Shown here: positions 35,667-47,649 of the stretch, one piece after another
Layout: each line of letters starts with the position of its first letter
Numbering within the stretch: the stretch's first letter is position 1
Assembly: GCA_933207985.1 (NCBI GenBank)
Contig: OW240914.1
Span: 138,117,968-138,181,967 of the forward strand
Reading direction: 5' to 3'
Length of the DNA stretch: 64,000 nt
Origin: Pelobates cultripes
Taxonomy: Eukaryota; Chordata; Amphibia; Anura; Pelobatidae
The notes under the pieces: generated by a model
The model's database searches: none
Told to the model about the DNA's origin: nothing
The model's input: only the letters and a program-made list of their open reading frames with translations
Translations under genes and position numbers: made by a program

Positions 35667-35875
35667 TTAAAGGGAGACTATAGTTTTCCTGGAAATATAG
35701 TTAATACAATATTAAACAAAACTCTGCACACCAGTCAAGCCATAAGACTTGCTTTTGCCCACCCAGAATCCTTTGTGGTAGTAACATCACTGCAGATTTG
35801 TGATTTCTGTGGGAAAAGCAAGTCTTATGGCTTGACTGGTGCGCAGATTTTCATTTAATATTGTATTAACTATCT
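35667..35875. mobile_element. T2-like MITE with long stem
   Basis: It begins TTAAAGGGAGACTATAG. Arms at 35723-35756 and 35814-35846 are inverted repeats (CCAGTCAAGCCATAAGAC), and outer AATATTAA/TTTAATATT blocks pair as well. The right terminus is lost in an ATCT tract at 35872-35890. Confidence 0.6.
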
Positions 35876-35924
35876 ATCTATCTATCTATCCATACATATC
35901 TCTTTCTCTCTATATATCTATATC

Positions 35925-35988
35925 TATCTGCAGGGGGCCCAGGTCCTTATTTTGCCCAGGGGCCCAGGACATTGTCATTCCGCCCCTG
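35925..35988. mobile_element. hAT right end fragment
   Basis: It ends GTCATTCCGCCCCTG, the complement of the common hAT terminus CAGGGGCGGAATGAC. No left partner or duplication of the flank ATAAGAAC was found. Confidence 0.45.
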
Positions 35989-36640
35989 ATAAGAACACAC
36001 TGATACAACAGGTAGAGCGCCCTGCTCGTAAGTTTACAATCTAAGGTTAAAATGGGGAGATGAGACCAGAGGTAGCAGAGGAATTTGTATGTGATGCCAG
36101 AGACAGTTAATGGTATAACTGCAGCAGCTGATAACATGTGAGAGTAATAAGGAGGTGACTGGCTGTGGTTCTAAACAACTGGAGGTACATGCTATATAGT
36201 TAGAAAGAACCAGGGTGGGTGGGTAGAGCCGAGTAAAATCAAACGGCCTTCCAGCAGCAGCAGTTGCTGGGATGGATGAGGGTTTGGGCCTAAGAAAGAT
36301 AGATAAGACAGTTAGGAATTTACAGCTGGGAGTGGCAAGTGATGGGGCTGGGGGGGGAGAGGGGGTTGGGGAATGAGGAATGAAGCAGGCAAGACATTTG
36401 TTATAAACAATTAAATATTTGCTATTCAAAATTCTAACAGCCAGATTATTAATAACTACATGTAACAGCAAGTACAAAATATTACAGTAGTAATATTATA
36501 ATGTAGTAACAAAATGAAAGAAGTCCAGTTGAATATCTTCTGAATCTCTGTTTGTACCTTTTAAAACTGCAGTATTCAAATCAAATGGCCTTCCTGTCTT
36601 TAGACAGAGTGTTCGCTAAAGGTTGATACAATCTTAGTCC
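35989..36640. other. No gene seen
   Basis: Mixed DNA. GAGCGCCCTGCTCGTAAG and the following TTACAATCTAAGG resemble the tail of a frog LINE or SINE, but I cannot confirm this. Confidence 0.35.
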
Positions 36641-38150
36641 AGTTTTTTTCATCAGCATTGATGGTGTTAAATTTCAAGCTGTATAAGGATGATTGACGTC
36701 AGGCAAATTTAACACTCCCATCTACTGACGTCTAACCTGCTGACTGGCTTGGCAATTAATCTACCACGTGAGTATCTTCTGATATAAAGGGGACCAGACA
36801 CAGTGACTCTTTTGGCCAATGATGAAGGTGCACACGCAAGTGCACCGAAAAGCGCGTCGGCCGTTATGTTCTGAGTGTTTTTTGTGCACTTACCACTTAT
36901 GCACTTGGGATGTCTATCTTAATATAGATATGCAGCGGTTTCACTGATTTATTTGATTTTTTCACTCTTTCTATTCTGCCTCCACTAACTATATAGCTAG
37001 CTTACAAGGAACAGAGGTGTTCTATTTTACTGTCCTACAATACTTTCTAACTAACTTTTGTCAGGACTTAATATCACTCCTTAGATATTGTGTCTATTTG
37101 TCTGGGACACCTCTAAACAAATATGGTATTTACTCTCACCCTGGTATATGTTATACTAGATTCAGAATAGGGCAGATCCTGTGCTAAAACAAGCAGTTTA
37201 AATAAAGCTACCATTAGTTTAAGCCATTCACTGGATAATCCTAAACTCCCATTACGAGTTAGTGGGGAAGTCTTATAAGGGTAGTTTTACTTTATTTTAT
37301 TTCTAGTTTTGAGACACATGCGTTTATTTGGTGCTGGTCCAGTTAAGCTTAACATCTATTTAAACAAGATACCAATTTACTATCCAGTTTTCACTCACCC
37401 TTTGGGGTTTGAGTGACTTTATTCCTGTTTATCTCTATTCATTTATTATAGGGTTAAGCCATGTAGACACAGCTGGAGTGTCTTTACTGGTTAACAGATC
37501 CTAAGTGGTGTTCCCTTGACCACCTATACTATTTTTTCCTCCTATTTATTCACTTATCATCTTGTTCCATTTATCTAATTTCCACCTATTAAGTAACCCA
37601 TTCCATATAACTTAATTAATAATTTTTTAACGTTGCATTGCTCTTTTCTTTTCTCTCTCATCATTTTCACTTTTTTTTTTACTTACTTATATAAATCTAC
37701 ATAACTCTCTTAATCCCTTGTGAATTTGTTGATAAGTATATGTGGTAGTTTCATAATTAAATGCGTATTAATTAACACCTCAAACATTTGGTCTATATTA
37801 TTTAACTTGTGATTCTTCTCCCACAAAATACCCTCTAATTTCTTCACATCACCTGCTGTCTGCCATTTCTAAATGAATTCATTTTTATTCTGCTATAAAT
37901 GTATTCATTTTTATTCTGCTAGTGTATAGGTTTCCTATTTTAATTGTATACATCTATAAATCATCATTCATCACAACATCAAAAAATAAATAAATAAATC
38001 CGCAGATGCTTTTCATTCCCCTTTTCCTCCCTTCCTCCTCTCTTCTCCCCCTTTCCCTTTCCCCTCCTTTCGCTTTACTTTATTTCTCCTTTTCTCCCCT
38101 TTTTCACCACTCTCCCCTATTTCCTACAATAGTAGTTATTGATCTGTTGA
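36641..38150 (+). mobile_element. Unclassified LTR or Penelope-like retroelement end
   Basis: A TATA-like GATATAAAGG at 36781-36790 is followed about 30 bp later by a hammerhead-like motif at 36814-36862, the order expected when a terminal repeat starts a transcript that carries the ribozyme. The rest is T-rich, with no long open frame. The right boundary is not defined. Confidence 0.35.
36814..36862 (+). ncRNA. Hammerhead-like motif with C3 change
   Basis: It reads GGCC, AA, UGAUGA, A, a seven-pair stem II GGUGCAC/GUGCACC with an ACGCAA loop, GAAA, AGCGCG, UC, GGCC. The GGCC boxes can pair as stem I. Core C3, required for cleavage, is A here, so this copy is probably inactive, although its stems are intact. 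Confidence 0.55.
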
Positions 38151-38159
38151 TTCTTTATA

Positions 38160-39110
38160 TCTCTTTACTTAAATTCAACCATCTTTTAAGATCTTCTGCC
38201 ATATTGAAGCTTAAGGTCTTGCCTTAAGCTTCTTACCTTCATGCAGTATAAAGATCTTTGTGGGAAACCCCCACCAGTATTTTATATTCTTGGATCTGAG
38301 TTCTACTGTACTGCAAAGGACTTCCTCTTCTGTCTAGTATTCCATGACAGGTTCTGGTAGACCTTTAGCACTTCATACTCTCCCGAAAGATTGATCTTTT
38401 TCAGTGATCTCAGGATCTGTAACTTGAGTTTAAAAGAGGAACAACAAACCAATATATCTCTTGGGTGGTGGTCTGGTACGCCTTTTGGTTTGTTAACTCT
38501 GTGACATCGTTCCATCATTGGACTTTTGATATCCCATTCCACTTTCATATATTTAAAAAATTCTTCTAGATATGTCTAAATTCTGTTGTCTTTATTTGTT
38601 CTGACACACCTCTAATTCTTAGGTTGTTCCTCCTTGATCTGTCCTCCAGATCTATGATTTTATTTTCCATATCCGCTATTTTTCTTTCCAGAATGACATG
38701 TTCTTCCTGGTGGGAGTTTCTCACATGTTCGATCATCTCGAAGTTTTTCTTCAATACTTTGGATCCTTGGGGTTAGTAAGGAAAGGTCTCTCTTGATGTC
38801 CAGTGTATTTGCTTGTTTTTCCACCTTAATTTTCTCAAATTGTGTGTTTACGTGACTGAGTAATCGTTCATATAGGTTTTCTTCCTGTCTTGAGTTATCA
38901 TATGCCTCCGTTTGTGTACTGCTTGTTTCTCCTTCTATCGGATTAGTTGTCTGGTATGACACATCTACATTTGATTTATTCCCAGGCGATTGGGGTGAGA
39001 AGAAAGACCAACGTTTTTCTAACTGACCTTCTATTTTTTTTTCTTTCTTCAGGTGTTTGCCATAACTCAATATTCTCCCTAGTGTCTTTGCTCAATAAAG
39101 CTGAAAAAGC
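38160..39110 (-). pseudogene. Old L1-type ORF1
   Basis: Three minus-strand frames line up in order as a broken ORF1. About 39070-38770 is a charged coiled-coil-like stretch; 38754-38566 ends in IDLEDRSRRNNLRIRGVSEQ, the start of the L1 RNA-recognition motif. 38548-38303 has MERCHRVNKPKG and HHPRDILV, the rest of that motif, then NLSWNTRQKRKSF, the C-terminal domain start. Frameshifts separate the pieces. ORF1 proteins are trimeric RNA chaperones; this one cannot be made. No ORF2 follows directly. Confidence 0.75.
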
Positions 39111-40029
39111 AAATATCATTGAATTCGGTTCTAGTAGGTAGGCACCATTCTAAATATTGCTGTGAACAGAAGATGGTTGGGGCCTGGTAAACTGTAGTAA
39201 ATAATAAATATGGGGTCTACTTGAGACAATGTGACACCTGAGCTTTTTTTTCTGAACTTTTTTCAGTAGTATTCTCCCTTCAATATAATGAATACAGGGC
39301 AAATAGCTTAATTCACCTATAAATAATTTATATTGATGCATTATGTGTTCATCCTTTAGCAGTTTATCAGTAAGAACAGCTTGTATTATTTTTGTTCCAA
39401 GTCATGGAACCTTTTGTACTGAAACACCTCTGGGTTACTCTTTCTGATATAAATTATAGACGTAATATGTCTGAGTGCTTTTGTTTTATAGCAAATGTTT
39501 GGCACAACTGTGCTTAATCCCAGTACCTAGGAGCATCTTCATTATGCTGTCCCCTATTTTATTCCAGATTTTAACCTTATAATAGAAATATTATATAGCA
39601 AGTTGCCATCCGTGTTAAAATAGTACCTAAATGTGTAAAAAAAAGAAAAACACACACTCAAAATATAAATTTTCACATCTTTTAAGCTTAAAATTACCTG
39701 TCTCAAGTATGAATTATGTGGATTCAACATCCTGCATTAAACTCGCCTTTCAAATTACCATTATTTGGGAAAAACTAGGGGTCAAGTCCTAGAAAAATAA
39801 GTATGGAAACTATTCAAGTTCCCTGCCCCTTTCCCTCTGTTAACTAGTCAACATCTTTCTGCTCTCAACCATTCACCATATACATGCACATTTGTTGTTA
39901 AAATGCCTTAACATGTATCCTAGGAAGTTCATATAATAACCTCCCAACAATATATTGCCACCCTTGAAAGTAGGTAATATGGTATGGTGTCCATAATGAA
40001 ATATGTAAAATAAATATATTGACTACAAA
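39111..40029. other. No gene seen
   Basis: AT-rich DNA between two LINE remnants, with no supported open frame. Confidence 0.4.
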
Positions 40030-41190
40030 GTAAAATTAGAAAGTTAGAAAAAGTTCCAATTTTAACGCAAACAGTAAAGGCTAACAGTGGACAGCCTTGT
40101 CTCAACCCATTACAGATATGAAACCTCTCTGTCAATGCTCCATTTATGCATACTCTGGCATTTGGGCAACAATAGAGTGCCCCTACCCCTCCCAAAATTC
40201 TGTTTCCAAACTTCCGAGCATGGCCATAGTAAAAGCCCAGTCCACCCGATCAAACTTTTCAGTATCTGTTGACAATAAGAGAACAGGATCCCCCACTCCG
40301 GGCCAGATGTTGCAGGAAATAAAGTCCAAAAGTACCTTCCTTTGCTTCTCTCCCTGGGATAAACCCCCTTTGATCCAGATGAAGCAGATTTGGCAAGAGT
40401 GTTTGCATCCTAGATGCCAGCACCTTAAAAAATTGTTTAATATCTACATTTAGAATTAATATTGGGCAATAGCTCTTGCACATTTCTGGATCTTTACCCA
40501 GTTTTGGAAGTATAGCAAGCACTGCTGCCAAAAAATTCAGGGTGAAACCTCCCTCCGTCAATGAGTTAAGTACTGCATTCAATAGTATCTTAGTTAAAAC
40601 CTGTCTGCACCTGGGGCTCTACCTATTTTAGCCGATTTGATCACGGACCGTATCTCCTCTCGTAATTGGAGAGTCAATCAATGGCATTGCTTCCTCCGAT
40701 ATGGAATTGGGAATACATTTGTTCAGTTGGTTTTTCTTCTCTTCCCTATCATTAGCTTAACTTGTCCCTCACTCTTGTCTCTGGTGTTCTGTGGCAGAAT
40801 ACCACATAATTTCTCCAGGGCCGCATGGTTCTGTCGACATTGGATTGGGGGGCTCAATGGGGATTCTCCATGCCTCCTCCTAGGAACCAGCTGGGGTTGG
40901 GGCCTCAGCTTCAAGAGCTCCAGGACCGAGTTTGTGACTTCTCCTGGCGGCAGATGCAGCCTCTGCATGAATTGCAGCATTGCCCCTGGCCATCTGACAA
41001 GATCCAAGTATTGTCACACCGTATATAGAGGCTGAAGGGGAACCCCCACTAATACCCTAATTCATGGTCTCTCAGAGTGGAGGTAACGGGCCTCAGTGCT
41101 CTTCTGGCCTCCAAAGTCAATGGAGACAGATCTTGGTATAAAGACACTGCTGCTTTCTGGAAGCCCCAAGTATGCCTCGATTTCACTTTT
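40030..41190 (-). pseudogene. Old LINE: ORF1 C-terminus and RT fragment (left half)
   Basis: Read on the minus strand, 41190-41000 matches the ORF1 C-terminal domain (LTLEARRALRPVTSTLRDHE, then WGFPFSLYI) and continues as an ORF1 tail to about 40850. After a deletion that removed the endonuclease, RT pieces follow: IGRAPGADRF near 40630, PKLGKDPEMCKSYCPI (40508-40460), DQRGFIPGREA (about 40365), and GLRQGCPLLAF near 40090. Stops and frame changes are frequent. Element A was inserted at 41190; the upstream half continues at 47783. Confidence 0.8.
41175..41190. repeat. Target-site duplication of element A, left copy
   Basis: CCTCGATTTCACTTTT is identical to 47767-47782. The pre-insertion site reads CACTTTT/AACATAA, matching the TTTT/AA preference of L1 endonuclease. 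Confidence 0.95.
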
Positions 41191-41810
41191 TTTTTTATCT
41201 TTGACAATTTTTATTGAAGTTTTATAGGGGTACAGAAGAGAATAGGGGGTGGGGGAGCAGTTGTAACATAAAGTATCTCATACACATTGACCTTAGGACA
41301 GTGTACACATTTATCATACACATTTTGCTTTTCATACGATCATTGTGTTATATCGTGATGCCCTGATTGGTTCTGCTGATTATTGTCCACCCCATGCCCT
41401 GAGGGGGGGGGGGCTCGCATCGGTCCCTTCCAGGGTGGTAATCGACTGGGTTTGTGATTGATGCTGGGTGTAGAGCTTTGGTATTTCATATACCACTGGG
41501 GTGGGGGTGAACCGTGGAATAGGATCAGAGTGGGGACGGAAGGGAGGGGGGGGATGAAGGGGGGAGGAGAAAGGAGGGGGGGAGAGGGTAGGGCTCTCCT
41601 AGGTAGTCGGCTGTGTGTGGTCGTTTCTGCAGGACTATCTGTCTTACATGTGTTTTATTCGAGTTGCGGCATTATCGTTGTGTTTGCAGTCTCCAGAATT
41701 ATTTACATTTTCATTTACAGTTGCATTGACCTTTACATTTACACCCTTTGCTACAGTTTCATTGTCGAAGGGGCACAGCTGTCGGTGTGTAGATCCCTGC
41801 TACCGTCATC

Positions 41811-44800
41811 TCAATTGGGGGTTATATTATTAGTACGCTCCATGTACAGTTGCCAGGTTTCCCAGGCTTGTGACCAAACTTTTTTGGAGTGGTTTGAGCG
41901 TCTAGCTGCCAGCTCGTAGAGCTTAGTTGTTTCTATCGTTTGTATGCATTCTGATATTTTGGGTGGGATATTAGATTTCCAATGTCTGCTAATGACCGTG
42001 AGCGCCGCTATAAGTATGTGATAGATTAAGTATTTTTGCCTGTTCCGCAGCCCCTTTGGAAAGAGTTGGAGGAGGTATATTTCTGGTTTGCGGGGTAGTA
42101 GTGTTTTTGTGCTGTCTTGGATAATGGTGGTTATGGTATTCCAGTAGGGTGTTAAGGAGGGGCATTCCCACCAAATGTGGAGCATTGTGCCCTTGTGTTG
42201 TTGACATCTCCAACAGATATCGGAGGCCTGTGGATAGGTGGCCTTTAGGCGTGTGGGTACTAGGTACCACCGGTATAAAATTTTCCGGGATAGTTCCATG
42301 TGGGAGGCACATTTGGAGAGTGAATTGTGTGCCAGGAGAATCTCATTCCATTGTTTTTCACCAAGAGTGTACGTAAGTTCCCTCTCCCATGCAGCTATGA
42401 AGGAGAGGTTTTTGTGGTCTTTTGGGGGATGCATAGTCTGGTATAGTTCCGAGATGAGTTTTTTGGGGGTTGCGAGACGTGAGCATATTTTCTCTACCAC
42501 CGTCAGCTGTAGCCCCTGTACATTGTCAGGTCTTGTTATAGTTTGCTTGCGGAGCCATGATTGCAACTGCATGTAGGGGAAAGCTGCCCTTGGAGTCAAA
42601 TTATAACATGCTGTTAGGTCTGCGAGATTTCTGAGCTTGTTTTCCTGGAGCAGCTGGTGTAAGTGTGTTACTCCGTGCTGATGCCATACGGTGTAGTTAA
42701 AATTAGGTATTATATAGTGTAGTGTTTGTATGGGCATGGCAGGCGATATTTTGCCCAGCCAGCCCAATGTGCGGCAGTACTTGTCCCATATGGTCAGGGT
42801 GAGGGCTGTGGTTGGGAGCAATTTTGCCTTAGTAGGCCTGCTGTGCTGGGGAAGCCATGCCAGTACATTGATGGGAATGTTATTAGCATGCTGCGCCTCC
42901 AGTTCCATCCATTGGGTTGGGTGGTCTCGATGACAAGCCGCTAGTAGGGGGCCCAGAATGGCTGCTCTGTAGTAGCTGTCTAGGTTGGGCACTCCCATTC
43001 CCCCATTTTTGCGTGGCATGTATAGCGTGCTTTTCGCTACCCGTGCTTTTTGTCTGTCCCATATAAAGGTTAGTAGTGTTTGTTGAGCATCTCGTATGAA
43101 TGTGGGGGGTATCTTTATGGGTAACGTTCTAAACAAGTATTGCAATTTAGGTACAATGATCATTTTAATTGCGGCAATTCTCCCTGACCAAGATACGAAT
43201 TTACTCTTCCATCCTAGTAGTAGGTTTTTTATTTCAGTCAGTGTTTTTTGATAGTTTATTTTAAAGAGGTTTGCTAGATTTGGGGTGAGATTGATTCCTA
43301 GGAATTTTAGATGGTCGTTTCGCCAGTCGTATTTAAAAGAGATACGCAACCTATCCAAGACCTCCATCGGGATATTTATGCCCATTGCTTGAGTTTTATT
43401 TATATTAAGTTTATAATAGGAGCACTTGCTGTATTGGGTGAGCGTATCGTGGAAGTTAGGTAGGGATATGTGTGGTTGCTCGAGTGTTAAGAGGATGTCG
43501 TCTGCGAAAAGTGTGAGTTTGTGTTCTTTGCCTTGTCTCGTAATGCCGTGTATGTTTGGGTTGTCCCTAATGAGTTGCGTGAGAGGTTCTAGCGAGAGAA
43601 TATAAAGGAGAGGCGATAGTGGGCAGCCCTGTCTTGACCCGTTGGTTATGTGGAATTGTTTAGAGCTAAAGCCCCCATTGGTGACTTTCGCTGTCGGTTT
43701 AGAGTATAATGCCTTTACTAACCGTAAGAAAGTGTCTGGGAAGCCATATTTGGTCAGAACAGCTTGGAGGAAGGGCCAATGCAATCTGTCGAAGGCTTTT
43801 TCAGCGTCAAGTGACAGCATAACGCACTGGGCCCCCCCTCCGCTTCCTCCCTGTAGTAGGTCCAAGATCTTTCGGGTTCCGTCCGCTCCTTGCCTACCAC
43901 TAACAAATCCCACCTGGTCCTCGTGTACCAGGGTCGGGATGATGTTCTTTAATCTGTTAGAGAAAATTTTTGCCAGTAATTTGATGTCCGTGTTAAGGAG
44001 GGAGATTGGTCTTAGATTTTGGCATTTGTTAGGTGGTTTGCCTGGTTTTGGCAATGTAGCCACATGTGCCATGAGCATGTCTTGGGGCACTTGGCCCGTC
44101 GTGAGGATATGGTTAAAGGTTTTGTCCAGATATGGGGTTAGGATTGTGGTCATTGTCTTGTAGTAGGAGTTTGTGAGTCCGTCGGGTCCCGGTGATTTGC
44201 CATGGGGGAGTGAGTGTATAGCTTGTTGTATTTCTTCTTGTGTGATTGGGTGTTGTAGGATAGTTTTCTGGTGTTCCGTCAGTGTTGGCAGCGAGAACTG
44301 TCCAAGTAGATTTTGAATGTCTTGGGATGTGGGTTGATGTAGTGTGGGGTCTTCTTTGAGGTTGTATAATGAGTGGTAATAGTCTGCCATAGTATCATTA
44401 ATATCTTGTGGGTTGTGGATTTTAGAGCCTTGGGAGGTGAGCATTGGATTGTTTTTGGTGTAGTAGAGTCGCTAGATTCCTGCCTGCTTTGTTTCCTTGT
44501 GAGTAGGTTTTTTGTTTCAGCTTATGTAAAATGTGTGCTGTTTTAGAGATTGCCATGTTGTTGATACTCGTCGTAGTATCATGGATCGTCTGTGCTAGTT
44601 GTGGTGATGGGTCTACTATGTTTGCCGCTGTTGCGTCTCTCAAAGTGCGCAGCAGGTGTAGGTGTTCTTGTTGTGCTTTCTTTTTTAAAAAGGAGGCTCT
44701 GCTGATGAGGAGTCCTCTGATGACCGCTTTATGGGCTTGCCACACAGTTGTCGGATGGACATCCGGCGTATCATTAGTTTGGAAATATGATGTCAGGGCT

Positions 44801-45600
44801 TCTGTTAAAGTTGTAGTGAATGTCTGGTCACCTAGAAGGGAATCATTGAGCCGCCACGGTGGCCGTCCCCTATGTTGGTATTTCTCAGTCAGCTCTATTG
44901 TGGTCGGGGCATGGTCTGACCATGTTATGTCCCTGATTTCGCTATTTGTTACTCTGGTAAGCAATGTACCTGTTATGAAAATGAAGTCTATCCGTGAATA
45001 TGATTTATGCACTGCTGAATAGAACGTGAACGTTTTCTCATTAGGATGGAAGGCTCTCCAAGGGTCGTATAGGCCATATTCCCCTAGCAGTGTATTGATT
45101 GCTTTACTTTGTGCTTTGAGTGCTTTGTGCCTCGGTGTCGTGGTGTTTAGTGTGGTGTCCATGTGTGGGTCAAGAGGGTGGTTAAGATCTCCACATAATA
45201 TAAGTGGGGCAGTCTGGTTAGGTGGGAGTGCAGAGAGCACCTTACGTAGGAAGGCGCGTTGGTGTACATTGGGAGCATAGAAGCTGACTATAATATATGG
45301 CAGGTTATTTAGGAGGCAATGTAGCATTACAAATCTTCCTTGTTTGTCTTTGATTAGGTTTAGGGCTTCAACTGTTAAGGAGGAATGGAGAAGGATTGAG
45401 GCCCCTCTCGATTTGGAGGAGTGAGTTGCATGATATTGGTGAGGGTAATGTTGTGCTCCAAAGTTAGGCACCCTAGATGTAACAAAATGGGTCTCTTGTA
45501 AACAGATAATGTCCGCCTGAGTCTGTTTGGCTTCCTCCAGCATCATGCGCCTTTTATGTGGGGTGTTTAGTCCCCTGCAATTGTGTGAATATATTTTCAT
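41811..45600 (-). pseudogene. L1-type ORF2 (endonuclease/reverse transcriptase), one frameshift
   Basis: ORF2 nicks target DNA and copies the element RNA into it. I place the start at 45600 (MKIYSHNCRGLN), because the open frame upstream has no homology; the start aligns with that of element B. The endonuclease domain is about residues 1-235: LQETHF (Glu), LCGDLNHP (Asp/Asn), YSRIDFIFI, TWSDHAPT (Asp/His). The RT follows: LSLDAEKAFDRL, GSRQGCPLSPLL and the catalytic FADD in LFADDILL. The C-terminus has the Cys-rich CWRC...H...C knuckle. One +1 shift near the T5 run at 44452-44456 divides the endonuclease half from the RT half. The total is 3,790 nt, one base over 1,263 codons. If that base is an assembly or real recent indel, the gene is otherwise intact. 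Exactly as seen, no full protein is made. Confidence 0.92.
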
Positions 45601-46256
45601 GTGATGGGTGGGTGATAAAGGGTGCTCGTTTGCAGTTCTGCTATGCCTATATGGATTTGCAGATGTTGCAGGGTTCGTATGGTGCACCGCTTAGACGGCG
45701 CCTGTGCGACTACGTTGTTGCGCCCGGGGGTGGGAGGTTCGGGAATGACAGAGGAAAGGGGTAAAAGAAACCAAAGTATATACAGTATGACCCAAACGTG
45801 GGTCTTGGCACAGTGGCATCGTGCCATGGGGGAGGAGCGCTGAAACAGCGTCTCTGGTATTGTGGCCGTTGGGCTCTCTTGTGTACGTAGTTGCTGTCTC
45901 TCCTCAGAGCTATAAGTCAATAGCGACCTAGGTATTGTGTATGGCATTCTCAGTGCTGGCCTGTGGGCATGGGTGGGAGAATCAAATCGGACCCAAGGGA
46001 AGGTTTTGCGGGGCGGTGTGCAGGTCACCGCTTGGTGCCTATCGTGGTTTTCCCACTTGTTGTGTCGGTCTTTATGATGGGGTGTGGTTCTCCCATCGTA
46101 ACTTTTGGATGTGATGAGCCAGGCTACGTAGTTGGGTGGGGCGGTGCGGTTGTAGTGGGTTTGACCTACTCGTAAAACAATAGTGGTTTGTATGGTGTCA
46201 TGTACAATTTTCTCTCTATGGACAATGTCCCGGTAAATTACATAATCGTTGTGCAC
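45597..46256 (-). CDS. Possible extra ORF between ORF1 and ORF2 of element A
   Basis: A 219-codon open frame that I do not recognise lies in the gap between ORF1 and ORF2, in a different phase from ORF2. Its TGA stop overlaps the ORF2 start as ATGA (45597-45600), the arrangement used for termination-reinitiation in some LINEs. The protein is basic with many His and Thr, and has one hydrophobic segment (VWVILYILWFLLPL) around residues 155-170. Element B has no equivalent long frame in its gap, which argues against a conserved gene. It may be chance. Confidence 0.25.
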   Translation of the reverse strand: MHNDYVIYRDIVHREKIVHDTIQTTIVLRVGQTHYNRTAPPNYVAWLITSKSYDGRTTPHHKDRHNKWENHDRHQAVTCTPPRKTFPWVRFDSPTHAHRPALRMPYTIPRSLLTYSSEERQQLRTQESPTATIPETLFQRSSPMARCHCAKTHVWVILYILWFLLPLSSVIPEPPTPGRNNVVAQAPSKRCTIRTLQHLQIHIGIAELQTSTLYHPPIT

Positions 46257-46653
46257 CTTTGTACATTCTTGGAGTACCTGTCTTATGTATGCGTAACCTC
46301 AACCTTGTAAATAATAGTTAGGTATTATGATCACCTCCAACTACTGGTCTTTTCTTTGCCTATACCATGCCGCCCTTCCTTGTTGCCCAAAGTTTGCCCT
46401 GGTTATCACCCATGTGAGCATCCCACCCGCCCACATCCAACAAACCATGCATAGTGTGGTATGATTGTGTGGTAAGTGAATAAAATGCTAATCAAAGCAG
46501 TTGATCACATGAAAAGAGAAAAACTTAAACTAAACTTGTGATAACAATTAGCAGTACAATCGCATGAAAAAGGAAAAACTTAAACTAAACTTGTGATAAC
46601 AGTTAGCAGTACATATTAATATCTCACGTGTCCCTGGTTATGGCCTGGACGGC

Positions 46654-47649
46654 CTAGTCCCTCAGGTGGATCATGGCGATTTGTTCCGTGTTGGGACCTG
46701 GCGCCATTCTGGTGTCAGACGTCTCGCTGGGCTTGCTTGAGTTGTGGGGGGGGGGGTTAGTAAGGAGCCCCCAGTCTCTCAATAGTCGGGTGCCTTCTTC
46801 CGGCTTGGAGGCCACGTTGATCTTGCCGCTTTTGGTAATTAGGAGTTTGGTGGGGTATCCCCAACGGTACCTTATTCCTGCACGTCGCAATTCTTCTGTC
46901 ACCGGTTGGAAATCCCTCCTGCGCTTGAGAGTCGCCGCGGACAGGTCTGCTAGGATCTTGATCGTGGCGTAGTTTTCATGTGGTTCTGAGCGGATTCTGC
47001 TGGCGCGCAATACTGCCTCTTTTATGTGGTAGTAGTGTGCCCTTAGTAGGACGTCGCGAGGGATATTGCCAGGCAGATTGCGTGGTTTGGGCACCCTGTG
47101 TACCCGGTCTATTAGGAACATATCCGTGGGGATGTCCGGAGCGTATGCCCTCAGAAGGCCTTGCACATAGGCTGGTAGATCATTAGGCATGATGCTCTCC
47201 GGGACTCCTCGTAGCCGGAGGTTGTTTCTCCGCGAGCGGTCCTCAGCGTCAGCCATACGCGCCTCCATTGTTTCGATTTTTTGTTCCAGCCGCGCTACAT
47301 GGTCGGCCATATCGTTGTGCGCTGTTGCATACTCGCTCAGCTTATTTTCCACGTGTGTGGTTCGTTGGCCTATGTCCTGGACTTCCCTGCGGAGTTGTCC
47401 TATGGAGGATTGCCATGTTTGTACTAGTTTGTTGGCCATGGCTTCCATCGCTGCATCCAGGTGTGCCTTAGTGAGGTTGTCCTGGCTGTCTTGATGTGCG
47501 CCCGTGAGTGAGATGTTTCCCGCCGTTTGTTCGTCGGCGCCATCTTGGATTGTGCCGCGGTCGGTTTCAGAGCCGCCCGCGGCTTTGTTGTTGAAGAAAT
47601 TTAGTTTTTCCGCCTTCTGTGTGCTCTTTTTCCCCTTGGGGTTCGCCAT
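46654..47649 (-). CDS. L1-type ORF1 protein, element A
   Basis: A 331-residue ORF1 protein, which in this family trimerises, coats the element RNA and acts as a nucleic-acid chaperone in cytoplasmic particles. I choose MANPKGKKS at 47649 as the start: the frame remains open for 77 more codons upstream, but those come from the 5' UTR, the target duplication and the older LINE. Order: basic, Ser-rich N-terminus (1-55), heptad-rich coiled coil (about 60-140), RNA-recognition motif from RRNNLRLRGVPE (about 142-235), and C-terminal domain with ADLSAATLKRRRDF and RYRWGYPTKLLI (about 240-305), then a variable tail. The frame is intact. GGGGGGGG near 46746 lies in the tail. Confidence 0.9.
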   Translation of the reverse strand: MANPKGKKSTQKAEKLNFFNNKAAGGSETDRGTIQDGADEQTAGNISLTGAHQDSQDNLTKAHLDAAMEAMANKLVQTWQSSIGQLRREVQDIGQRTTHVENKLSEYATAHNDMADHVARLEQKIETMEARMADAEDRSRRNNLRLRGVPESIMPNDLPAYVQGLLRAYAPDIPTDMFLIDRVHRVPKPRNLPGNIPRDVLLRAHYYHIKEAVLRASRIRSEPHENYATIKILADLSAATLKRRRDFQPVTEELRRAGIRYRWGYPTKLLITKSGKINVASKPEEGTRLLRDWGLLTNPPPHNSSKPSETSDTRMAPGPNTEQIAMIHLRD

